A stretch of DNA of 31,959 nt from a virus, in the IMG/VR virus record IMGVR_UViG_3300044732_002850, positions 1 to 31,959 of that record; one strand, written 5' to 3'. Position 1 is the first letter of the stretch; each line of letters starts with the position of its first letter. The translations under genes and the position numbers were made by a program. Below, one piece after another: positions 23,453 to 30,108 of this stretch. The notes under the pieces were generated by a model. It saw only the letters and a list, made by a program, of their open reading frames with translations. It had not been told where the DNA came from and made no database searches.

Positions 23453-24501
23453 CGGAAATTCCCCCATCTACCCAATGTTGTACTGGCCAGGCCAGTTGTG
23501 ATTCTGGGAATAAATCCTCCCACTCCACTGGCTCTCACAGCACTGCTGCCCAGTCCACTCAGCACCTGTCCCACAAAAGGAATATTTCTTGCGCTGCCCA
23601 GGATGCCATCTATTGCACTTTCAAAACTGTCATTCAAATCCAAAAGGAAAGCATTCACACCACCAAAAAGATCTTCTGGTTCAAAATAATCACCACCATT
23701 CAAATTGAATTGTGTGATCAAAGCCCCATCCAAGGGCTGGGCAACAGCGGTATAGGCATATCCTTCATGTTGGATGGTCATGTCCACAGTCATGAGGTCG
23801 CTGCTGGTGGTATCCAACCCTTCCCAGCTGATGCCACTGATCTTGGGATTATACACAGTGAGTTTGGTGTATTTCTTGCCATAGAAAGTGTAGATGTCCA
23901 GTGTATCAAAGAAATTGGTATCCCAGCCTGTGGCAGGAGGACTGAATCCCCAACCGTTGCTGACACTGAAGTCGTCTTTCTTTTGAATAACAGGAGTTTT
24001 CCAACTGTCTGCACTATTTTTGGGTCTACCATCACCAAAATACCATTGGTAATAATCTCGCCAAACTCTCAAAACTCTGTCATCCACAGTGTCATGTAGG
24101 GTAATGGTGAGATCTCCATGATCAATACCTGTATGCACCAATCTTTTGCGATTGTATTGGTTGAGAGATTTGATCTGAGGAGTAGTTTTGGGCCTATCCA
24201 CTTTGGCAATCTGGAAGGCAAATCCTTGTTGCCAGCTGGTGAAATCAGGATGACGGCTGAGCTTGGTACCAGCATTGAAAGTGGCATAGAACATAAACTT
24301 TTGGCGAGGCATTGCCAAAATAGCTCTGCCTGCCTTGTTGTGAACAGTAGCATATCTGCTGGGTCTCAACATGAGAGGCAGTCCTCTCAGATAGCTGCGA
24401 TTGCCGCCGCTGGTACCAGATGAACCACCAAAAAGGTTGGCACCAATGGTGTTGACTGCACCCCCTGTCGTGGATGTCAAGAGGCCTGTTAATTCAACCA
24501 T
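23449..24501 (-). CDS. Tail-tube-like protein, probable baseplate tube initiator
   Basis: A 350-residue protein. After a Gly/Ser-rich N terminus it has FAFQIAKVDRPKTTPQIKSL, LTITLHDTVDDRVLRVWRDYYQWYFGDG, and WEGLDTTSSDLMTVDMTIQHEGY. The last segment matches YQDLDYTSSDPVTISMTIRFDNA of the tail-tube gene just upstream, so the two share a fold. In T4 the tube-fold paralogues gp48 and gp54 cap the baseplate and start tube growth, and their order next to other tail genes fits. The C terminus has a helical, Gly-rich segment (ILGSARNIPFVGQVLSGLG). It is a structural protein; gp54 or gp48 cannot be told apart here. Confidence 0.75.
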   Translation of the reverse strand: MVELTGLLTSTTGGAVNTIGANLFGGSSGTSGGNRSYLRGLPLMLRPSRYATVHNKAGRAILAMPRQKFMFYATFNAGTKLSRHPDFTSWQQGFAFQIAKVDRPKTTPQIKSLNQYNRKRLVHTGIDHGDLTITLHDTVDDRVLRVWRDYYQWYFGDGRPKNSADSWKTPVIQKKDDFSVSNGWGFSPPATGWDTNFFDTLDIYTFYGKKYTKLTVYNPKISGISWEGLDTTSSDLMTVDMTIQHEGYAYTAVAQPLDGALITQFNLNGGDYFEPEDLFGGVNAFLLDLNDSFESAIDGILGSARNIPFVGQVLSGLGSSAVRASGVGGFIPRITTGLASTTLGRWGNFR

Positions 24502-24511
24502 TGGTTACCCG

Positions 24512-25093
24512 TTAGCCTACTGTAACCCCAGATTTGGTCTGTGGATTCAACTCCATGAGTCCATCAGCCAATGTGGCATTATCGAATCTGATTGTCATGC
24601 TGATTGTCACAGGATCGCTGCTGGTGTAATCCAGGTCCTGATAATCTGTGCCACTGAGGAAACAACCTTCCAGTGTCCATTGTTCAAATACAGTTTCATT
24701 ACCACCATCCATGATTTCCAAAATAGTAGTAAATTTGTAGTTGATGCCTGCAGCCACGCTGGTTTGTTCAAAAAAGTTCATCTGTTTTTGCAACTGATGG
24801 CCCACCAGCTTGCTCACACTGTTGGTGATATCATCACGCACAGTGAGTGTGATTTCTGCCCATTCAGGCTTGCTGGCGTAGTACATCTTGCTGTTGTAAC
24901 TTTCAATAGTTACAGAACTGAATGTCACGTTGGGTCGGGTAACTGTCATCACTTGCTGTGTGAGTTCCAGTCCTCCAGCTATGGGCCCAAAATTGATCAC
25001 TCGCACACGGAAACGGTGCTTGATCTTGGGCATAAATTGACCAGTTCTTGTTCCGTTAATAGGAACGCCAAACTTGGAAAGTGTCTCTACCAT
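24512..25093 (-). CDS. 19: Tail tube protein (T4 gp19-like)
   Basis: A 193-residue protein, near the 163 of T4 gp19. The layout is that of tail tube proteins: RFRVRVINFGPIAGGLELTQQV, then YYASKPEWAEITLTVRDDITN (compare the D-W-x-V-T-V-x-ND region of gp19), a helix (KLVGHQLQKQMNFFEQ), and GCFLSGTDYQDLDYTSSDPVTISMTIRFDNA, in which the last strand pairs around the ring. It stacks as hexamers inside the sheath. GGAGA lies 7 bases before the ATG, and a late promoter (CATAAATAC) lies 32 bases upstream. First gene of the local leftward late operon. Confidence 0.82.
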   Translation of the reverse strand: MVETLSKFGVPINGTRTGQFMPKIKHRFRVRVINFGPIAGGLELTQQVMTVTRPNVTFSSVTIESYNSKMYYASKPEWAEITLTVRDDITNSVSKLVGHQLQKQMNFFEQTSVAAGINYKFTTILEIMDGGNETVFEQWTLEGCFLSGTDYQDLDYTSSDPVTISMTIRFDNATLADGLMELNPQTKSGVTVG

Positions 25094-25124
25094 ATAAAAG
25101 TCTCCACGAATGCTTTGTCGTTGA

Positions 25125-25133
25125 GTATTTATG
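25125..25133 (-). promoter_or_regulatory. T4-like late promoter for the tail tube operon
   Basis: Minus-strand CATAAATAC, 32 bases before the tail tube ATG. Confidence 0.68.
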
Positions 25134-25152
25134 TGGAGAGAGATAATTTGGA

Positions 25153-25974
25153 ATGGGTGCCCAAATCAAAGATATAGACTTTCTCTATGTCAACAATTTA
25201 CAATTACACATGAAAGTCAAAGTTTTCTATCATGTTTTCATACCCCCTGATATCAGAGCAGCATCATGGACCTTGTATGTGGATGAGCAGTTGGGTATGA
25301 TCAAAAACAGCAAGCTATCAGACTGTGCTGGTGTGTATGTAACATTTACAATGCCCAAGTTTTGGACCGGCTTTGGCAATCTCCCCTATACCAGTGAAGC
25401 AAATCCCAATAATTTTATAAATTTTGGCGAACGAGTTCATGAATACATGAGCAGGAGGTATCCCTGGGTAACTATCTTGGAAATAAGAGATATCAATGCA
25501 AATATTTTTGAAGGATTGACTCTCAAGTATTTGCATGATGCCAGCCAAAAGGAAGATTTTCTAGCATTGTATATTCATACCAAAGGTATCACCACTGCAT
25601 CTGAAACAGTGCTGGCCTGGAAACAGTTACTCAATCATTATCATATTAATCAATGGCCACAAGCAATCAGATTACTTGATGATTATCAGGTGGTGGGGAT
25701 GCAGGATGCACACTCTGTGAATCATCCTATTGTTAGTGGCAATTTCTTTTGGGCACGGTCTGATTATATCAGAGGCTTGGTTGAGCCCCTGGATACCAGA
25801 ACCTATACTCATGAACAGCAGTTGTGGCCTGGCAATCATGCCTATAGATATGGATTTGAACTGTGGATTTTAAGCCAAAATCCACAGGTTTATTATTGGG
25901 TTGATACTAAAATCAACCATTATGACAAATATTGTTTCTTGGAAGAGTTGCTCAAACAAAATCCCCCAAGTTAG
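25153..25974 (+). CDS. Glycosyltransferase-like protein
   Basis: A 273-residue product. MKVKVFYHVFIPPDIRAASW at about residue 20, then NSKLSDCAGVYVTF, WVTILEIRD, YEGLTLKYLHD-type and DFLALYIHTKGI, followed by WKQLLNHYHINQWPQAIRLL, YQVVGMQ, and HPIVSGNFFWARSDYIRGL. The order YHV...YIHTKG...W...NFFWA-YI is one I associate with glycosyltransferase-like proteins of phages and bacteria. GGAGAGAGA lies about 10 bases before the first ATG; the ATG at 25210 begins exactly at the conserved strand and is an alternative. It is a plus-strand accessory gene between minus-strand tail genes. A role in capsid or host-surface glycosylation is inference. Confidence 0.65.
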   Translation: MGAQIKDIDFLYVNNLQLHMKVKVFYHVFIPPDIRAASWTLYVDEQLGMIKNSKLSDCAGVYVTFTMPKFWTGFGNLPYTSEANPNNFINFGERVHEYMSRRYPWVTILEIRDINANIFEGLTLKYLHDASQKEDFLALYIHTKGITTASETVLAWKQLLNHYHINQWPQAIRLLDDYQVVGMQDAHSVNHPIVSGNFFWARSDYIRGLVEPLDTRTYTHEQQLWPGNHAYRYGFELWILSQNPQVYYWVDTKINHYDKYCFLEELLKQNPPS

Positions 25975-26285
25975 CCTGTGCCCACTTGGCCATAGGTAAT
26001 TTCAGCAATCATTTTTTGCTGACTGATGATACCTTGCAGCATCACCTGATGAGCAGTATCAATAACTTCAGTTTGGTGATCCTCTTTGACCAAGCTGATG
26101 AGATTGCCCAAAGTCTCACTAATAGATTCAATGGCTAGTCCTAGGGCAATATTTTTGCCCATGTTTGGGCTGTAATATTCCATGAGATCCACAGCATATT
26201 TGGTCATTACTCCAGCAGCCTGATACCTAGCACGGGCATAAATTACTTCTGGATCCTGATCCCAATCAATATCATCGTTGTCCAT
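25971..26285 (-). CDS. Hypothetical helical protein between tail genes
   Basis: A 104-residue product starting MDNDDIDWDQDPEVIYARARYQA. It is acidic at the start and then helical (MTKYAVDLMEYYSPNMGKNIALGL, MLQGIISQQKMIAEITYG). The ATG at 26285 is preferred over a TTG 9 bases upstream. Its end overlaps the glycosyltransferase end by 4 bases from the opposite strand. On the minus strand it lies between the sheath and tube genes, so it may be part of the original late operon, now separated from the sheath by two endonuclease genes. Unrecognised. Confidence 0.62.
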   Translation of the reverse strand: MDNDDIDWDQDPEVIYARARYQAAGVMTKYAVDLMEYYSPNMGKNIALGLAIESISETLGNLISLVKEDHQTEVIDTAHQVMLQGIISQQKMIAEITYGQVGTG

Positions 26286-26360
26286 TTTTACCAACTAATA
26301 GTGTTGTTATATTCATAATATACAGTGTAATGCTGTTGTGTCAAAGATTGATTCAAGAGC

Positions 26361-26390
26361 AAAAAAGCGGAGTTTGATGCTCCGCTTTTT
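26361..26390. terminator. Bidirectional terminator (oldest sheath terminator)
   Basis: AAAAAGCGGAG (26362-26372), loop TTTGATG, then CTCCGCTTTTT (26380-26390), with T runs on both strands. It lies directly after the remnant sheath 3' end when read on the minus strand. Confidence 0.85.
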
Positions 26391-26401
26391 GTTTGTGGCT
26401 G

Positions 26402-26449
26402 TTATGGCAGTGAATCACCAGTGTTCAGCACTTGTTTATGGATAGATAT
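26402..26449 (-). pseudogene. Diverged remnant of a tail sheath 3' end
   Basis: On the minus strand this reads ISIHKQVLNTGDSLP then TAA. The live sheath ends IYIPLRILNTGDPLIT, so LNTGD and flanking residues align, and the DNA block ATCACCAGTGTTCA is shared. The GCGGAG terminator follows it as in the other copies. It appears to be the original gene end, cut off by endonuclease-gene insertion. Confidence 0.65.
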
Positions 26450-26459
26450 TGCTATATAA

Positions 26460-26467
26460 CTAAATAA
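26460..26467 (+). promoter_or_regulatory. Late-promoter-like site for the first endonuclease
   Basis: CTAAATAA, followed by AGGAG at 26472-26476; 17 bases separate the core from the CTG at 26485. Confidence 0.5.
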
Positions 26468-26484
26468 GTTTAGGAGATACTCCC

Positions 26485-28125
26485 CTGCCAGTAATATGTC
26501 AATTATGCCAATCCAGTTTCAATAATCTCATATCTAGTTCACATTTGAAGACCGTTCATCAAACCACAAGTGCAAAATACAAACAAGATTTTGGTGATGA
26601 TAGTTTGGCTAGCGCAGAATATAGGGCTAGACGCAGTGAACAGAACAAGGGTGAGAATAACCCCAATTTTGGAAATAAAATGTCCCAACTGTCCAAAGAA
26701 GTTATTTCACAAAAGAACACTGGCCGAATACCAGTGAACAAAGGTGTCAAGGTGACAGATCCTATTATCTTGGATAAAATCCATAAAGCTGTGGACAAGA
26801 GAGAACAACGATACAAAGAGCAAGGGATTCATCCTCGCACAGGTAGCACTGTGAATGAACAAGCAAGAAATAAAATCGGTCAAGGTGTTAATGCATATGC
26901 ACAACAACATCCAGATCTTGTAAAACAACGTGCAGCCAAAGCCCAACAAACACTACGTGACAGAGGATATCTGTTTGGCAGCGGTATGAGAGGCAAAAAG
27001 CACACCCATGCAAGTCTGGAAGCTATGAGAAAGGCACGGGAAATTGCAAATCTTAAAAAGAGTTCCCAAAGCCTTGATAAATTACATCAAGCTGTCCAAT
27101 TATCTGGCCTAGAATTTATTAAATTGGAAGCAAATGTCGTAACAATTAAATGCGACTCCTGTGATAATCAATTTAATTTGACTAGACAGTATTTCACACC
27201 CAGCAAACTCCGATCTGATATGTGTCCTGTATGTAGGCCGGAAAAAGTCAAAAGTGATGCTGAACTTGACCTGTTATCATATGTGCGTGAGATTTTGCCC
27301 AATCAGCTCATCATAAGTGGAGATAGGAATCAGATATCTCCGTTGGAGTTGGACATTTATATTCCTCACAAACGGTTGGCTATTGAATATTGCGGGTTAT
27401 ATTGGCATAGTGAATTGCAGGGTAAACACAAAATGTATCACAAACACAAGATGCAAAACTGTGAATCCCAAGGTATAAGGTTGATCACTATATTTGAAGA
27501 TGAATGGATACTCAATCCAAATCTTGTGCGCAGCAGGCTGGCTGTTATATTGGGGCGTGCCATACATAAATTACATGCTCGCAAGTGCATGGTTAAACAG
27601 ATTGACTGCGCTCTGGCTAGAGATTTTTGTAGAATAAATCACATACAGGGGGCAGGTAGTGCTAGTGCAGCTATAGGATTATATTATGAAGATATGCTTG
27701 TGAGTGTGGCCACATTTAGCAAGCCTAACATCAGCAAGGGCGCTAAAAAATCCCAGGTCAATCATTGGGAACTTAATCGTCTTTGTAGTTTGGCGGATCA
27801 TGTTGTTAGGGGGGCAGCAAACAAGTTGTTTGCACACTTTGTCAAGACCCATGATCCAGATCAAGTGATTACTTATTGTGATTTAAGATGGAACACAGGC
27901 GATGTATATTCTCACATGGGATTTATACAACACAGTGTAGGTTTTCCCAATTACTGGTATATCCAGCTTCCTCAAATCAAGAGGATGCACAGATTCGGGT
28001 TAAGAAAAAACGCACAAGATGATCCTACCCTTACTGAATGGGAAAACCGTAAACTTCAAAGATTCAATCGAATTTGGGATTGTGGACACAGCAAATGGGT
28101 ATGGAACAACAAGAATGCGGAGTAG
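26485..28125 (+). CDS. Homing endonuclease with Vsr-like domain, CTG start (copy 1)
   Basis: Read from a CTG at 26485, 8 bases after AGGAG, the 546-residue protein begins (CTG read as Met) MPVICQLCQSSFNNLISS, a C-x2-C...H-type finger followed by GENNPNFG and NUMOD3-like basic repeats (GMRGKKHTHASLEAMRKA). A second zinc ribbon (CDSCDNQF...CPVCRPEK) precedes the nuclease domain: LELDIYIPHKRLAIEYCGLY, WHSE, and IRLITIFEDEW. The C-terminal third (WELNRLCSL, YCDLRWNTGDVY) is shared with copy 2. The first standard-type start in frame is TTG at 26545, which would remove the finger. It is free-standing, tail-on to a sheath 3' end copy; its end codons form part of the terminator stem. Confidence 0.78.
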   Translation: MPVICQLCQSSFNNLISSSHLKTVHQTTSAKYKQDFGDDSLASAEYRARRSEQNKGENNPNFGNKMSQLSKEVISQKNTGRIPVNKGVKVTDPIILDKIHKAVDKREQRYKEQGIHPRTGSTVNEQARNKIGQGVNAYAQQHPDLVKQRAAKAQQTLRDRGYLFGSGMRGKKHTHASLEAMRKAREIANLKKSSQSLDKLHQAVQLSGLEFIKLEANVVTIKCDSCDNQFNLTRQYFTPSKLRSDMCPVCRPEKVKSDAELDLLSYVREILPNQLIISGDRNQISPLELDIYIPHKRLAIEYCGLYWHSELQGKHKMYHKHKMQNCESQGIRLITIFEDEWILNPNLVRSRLAVILGRAIHKLHARKCMVKQIDCALARDFCRINHIQGAGSASAAIGLYYEDMLVSVATFSKPNISKGAKKSQVNHWELNRLCSLADHVVRGAANKLFAHFVKTHDPDQVITYCDLRWNTGDVYSHMGFIQHSVGFPNYWYIQLPQIKRMHRFGLRKNAQDDPTLTEWENRKLQRFNRIWDCGHSKWVWNNKNAE

Positions 28126-28142
28126 GTTGACCTACTCCGCAT
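28115..28142. terminator. Terminator hairpin, copy 1 end
   Basis: AATGCGGAGTAGG and CCTACTCCGCATT-type arms form a 12-bp stem with loop TTGA. The last codons and TAG stop of the endonuclease are the left arm. Confidence 0.75.
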
Positions 28143-28231
28143 CTTATACCCATTAGGTGATTAGTGGATCACCAGTGTTCAAAATTCTCAGTGGTATGTA
28201 GATGAATTCAATTGCCTTGGTGGGCTTGATA
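28131..28231 (-). repeat. 101-bp perfect copy of the sheath 3' end
   Basis: Identical base for base to 30008-30108. It holds half of the terminator hairpin, the sheath stop codon and the last 26 or so sheath codons (28153-28231), ending abruptly without the rest of the gene. It is a gene-end orphan, not a functional gene. Confidence 0.92.
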
Positions 28232-28277
28232 TCTTAAATATCGAGCCAAATAATTATGATTATGCTTTGTTCTGCGA

Positions 28278-28286
28278 CATAAATAC
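28278..28286 (+). promoter_or_regulatory. T4-like late promoter for the second endonuclease
   Basis: CATAAATAC, 22 bases before the ATG at 28308. Confidence 0.65.
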
Positions 28287-28307
28287 GCAGAACACAAGGA
28301 ACAATGC

Positions 28308-30002
28308 ATGCAGGATTTAAAAGAATCTCTTAATTCTATACCCAAAAACAAATGGAACTCTCAAGTTAAGAGAAATTCTACATGGCTCACCTATCTCAAA
28401 GAGACTTACCCATTCACAACCAGTGTGAATGAACAGATATACCTGTTCATGCATGACCTTTCCACCAGGCCCAATTGCGCTGTGAACACATGTGATAAAT
28501 CAGTCAATTGGATCAACAATAATCACTATACCCAAACCTGTTCAAGTTCCTGTGCACAGCATCTAAAAAAACAAACGGGCGAATTGACCATCATTCAAGA
28601 GAAAATCAAGGCCACTACCATGGCAAGATATGGGGTACCAAACGCCCTTCAAAATCCTGCTGTGCAGGCCAAGCGCAATCAGACATTACTGGAAAAATAT
28701 GGTGCACTGGTCAGTCCTAATACAAGAGCTAGTACAGTTGCAAGATCTCAAGTTATGAATAAAAAAGGAAGGCAAACACTAGAAACCAAATATGGGGTTA
28801 CCAATCCCAGCCAGATCCCTGGTGTTCATGAAAAAAAGACTGCCACCATGATGGCCAATCACGGTGTCTACCATCCCAGTCTTATCCCTCATGTGCAACA
28901 AGCTAGATTGGATAGAAGAATAAACAGGTATCAGCACCTAGTAGGAGATGTCGCCACGATTCTATCGTGGAACTCGCCATCACAATATTTGCAAGACGCA
29001 TATGATGATCCCAATCCTAGGATAGAGTTTCGGTGCACCGCTTGTGATAATGTGGAACAGTTGGCCATGGAAACATTCAGATGGCGCATCCACGCATGTG
29101 GAACACCCTGCATCAAATGTAGCCAAATAAACAAAGGCAGCTTACAGGAGCGTGAACTGAGAGAGTATGTGAAATCTTTGGGAGTGGCTATGATATCCAA
29201 TGACAGACAACAACTTCATCCACAGGAATTGGATATTCTGTTGCCTGACCATAATTTGGCTATTGAATATTGCGGATTATATTGGCATAGTGAACTGCAT
29301 GGGAAACACAAGTCCGTGCATTTAGACAAAATGAACAAATGTTCCAGCCAAGGCATCAGATTGGTTACCATATTTGAAGATGAATGGTTGCACAAATCTC
29401 AAGTGGTCAAAGATCGTATCAGAAATATGTTGGGGCGTAATACACAAAAAATAGGTGCAAGATCACTCATCTGTGAATCCATCACATCTGCACAAGCCAA
29501 CAAATTCTGTGCTGACTATCATATTCAGGGCGTGGGTAAGACAGTACATGCATATGGGTTATATCAAGATCAAGAGCTGTTGAGTGTGATGACATTCAGT
29601 GCTCTCACACCTGCCAAAGGCAGCTTGCCTCAACCCCAAGTGTGGGAACTGAATAGACTGTGTACAAGACCCAATTTAACCATATCTGGTGGAGCCAGCC
29701 GGATGTTCTGTAAATTTGTGAGAGACATAAACCCCCAACAAGTGATCAGTTATAGCGACAGACGATGGAATACCGGTCATGTATATGCACAATTGGGATT
29801 TGATAGGCACCATGATGCTCCTCCCAACTACTGGTATATAGATTTCAAAGCCATGTTGAGAATACACAGATACAATCTACGTAAAAATGCTCATGATAAT
29901 CCCGATCTAACAGAATGGGAGAATCGTAAATTGCAGGGGTGGAATCGAATCTGGGACTGTGGGAATACCAAATGGATATGGAAAAACAAGAATGCGGAGT
30001 AG
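28308..30002 (+). CDS. Homing endonuclease with Vsr-like domain (copy 2)
   Basis: A 564-residue protein. The N-terminal region has CAVNTCDKSV...CSSSCAQH zinc-type cysteines and repeats (MARYGVPNALQNP, LEKYGALVSP, LETKYGVTNPSQIPGV, MANHGVYHPSLIP) of about 35-40 residues, probably DNA-binding. A second zinc ribbon (CTACDNVEQ...CIKCSQ) leads to the nuclease domain LDILLPDHNLAIEYCGLYWH, IRLVTIFEDEW, and the C-terminal third, YSDRRWNTGHVY, as in copy 1. The two share clear identity from the nuclease on but not the N-terminal repeats. AAGGA lies 7 bases before the ATG. The gene ends in the terminator hairpin. Confidence 0.82.
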   Translation: MQDLKESLNSIPKNKWNSQVKRNSTWLTYLKETYPFTTSVNEQIYLFMHDLSTRPNCAVNTCDKSVNWINNNHYTQTCSSSCAQHLKKQTGELTIIQEKIKATTMARYGVPNALQNPAVQAKRNQTLLEKYGALVSPNTRASTVARSQVMNKKGRQTLETKYGVTNPSQIPGVHEKKTATMMANHGVYHPSLIPHVQQARLDRRINRYQHLVGDVATILSWNSPSQYLQDAYDDPNPRIEFRCTACDNVEQLAMETFRWRIHACGTPCIKCSQINKGSLQERELREYVKSLGVAMISNDRQQLHPQELDILLPDHNLAIEYCGLYWHSELHGKHKSVHLDKMNKCSSQGIRLVTIFEDEWLHKSQVVKDRIRNMLGRNTQKIGARSLICESITSAQANKFCADYHIQGVGKTVHAYGLYQDQELLSVMTFSALTPAKGSLPQPQVWELNRLCTRPNLTISGGASRMFCKFVRDINPQQVISYSDRRWNTGHVYAQLGFDRHHDAPPNYWYIDFKAMLRIHRYNLRKNAHDNPDLTEWENRKLQGWNRIWDCGNTKWIWKNKNAE

Positions 30003-30019
30003 GGCACCCTACTCCGCAT
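29992..30019. terminator. Terminator hairpin between endonuclease 2 and the sheath gene
   Basis: ATGCGGAGTAGGG (29992-30004) pairs with CCCTACTCCGCAT (30007-30019). It serves both convergent genes, and the endonuclease stop lies in the stem. Confidence 0.75.
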
Positions 30020-30108
30020 CTTATACCCATTAGGTGATTAGTGGATCACCAGTGTTCAAAATTCTCAGTGGTATGTAGATGAATTCAATTGCCTTGGTGG
30101 GCTTGATA
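30008..30108 (-). repeat. 101-bp repeat, live copy at the sheath 3' end
   Basis: Identical to 28131-28231. Here it is the real end of the sheath gene, including the stop codon at 30030-30032. Confidence 0.92.

Noticed and set aside
28153-28231. Treating the second sheath 3' end as a separate gene
   Set aside because: It has no start codon or upstream coding sequence and is identical to the live gene end, so it is a duplicated gene fragment.
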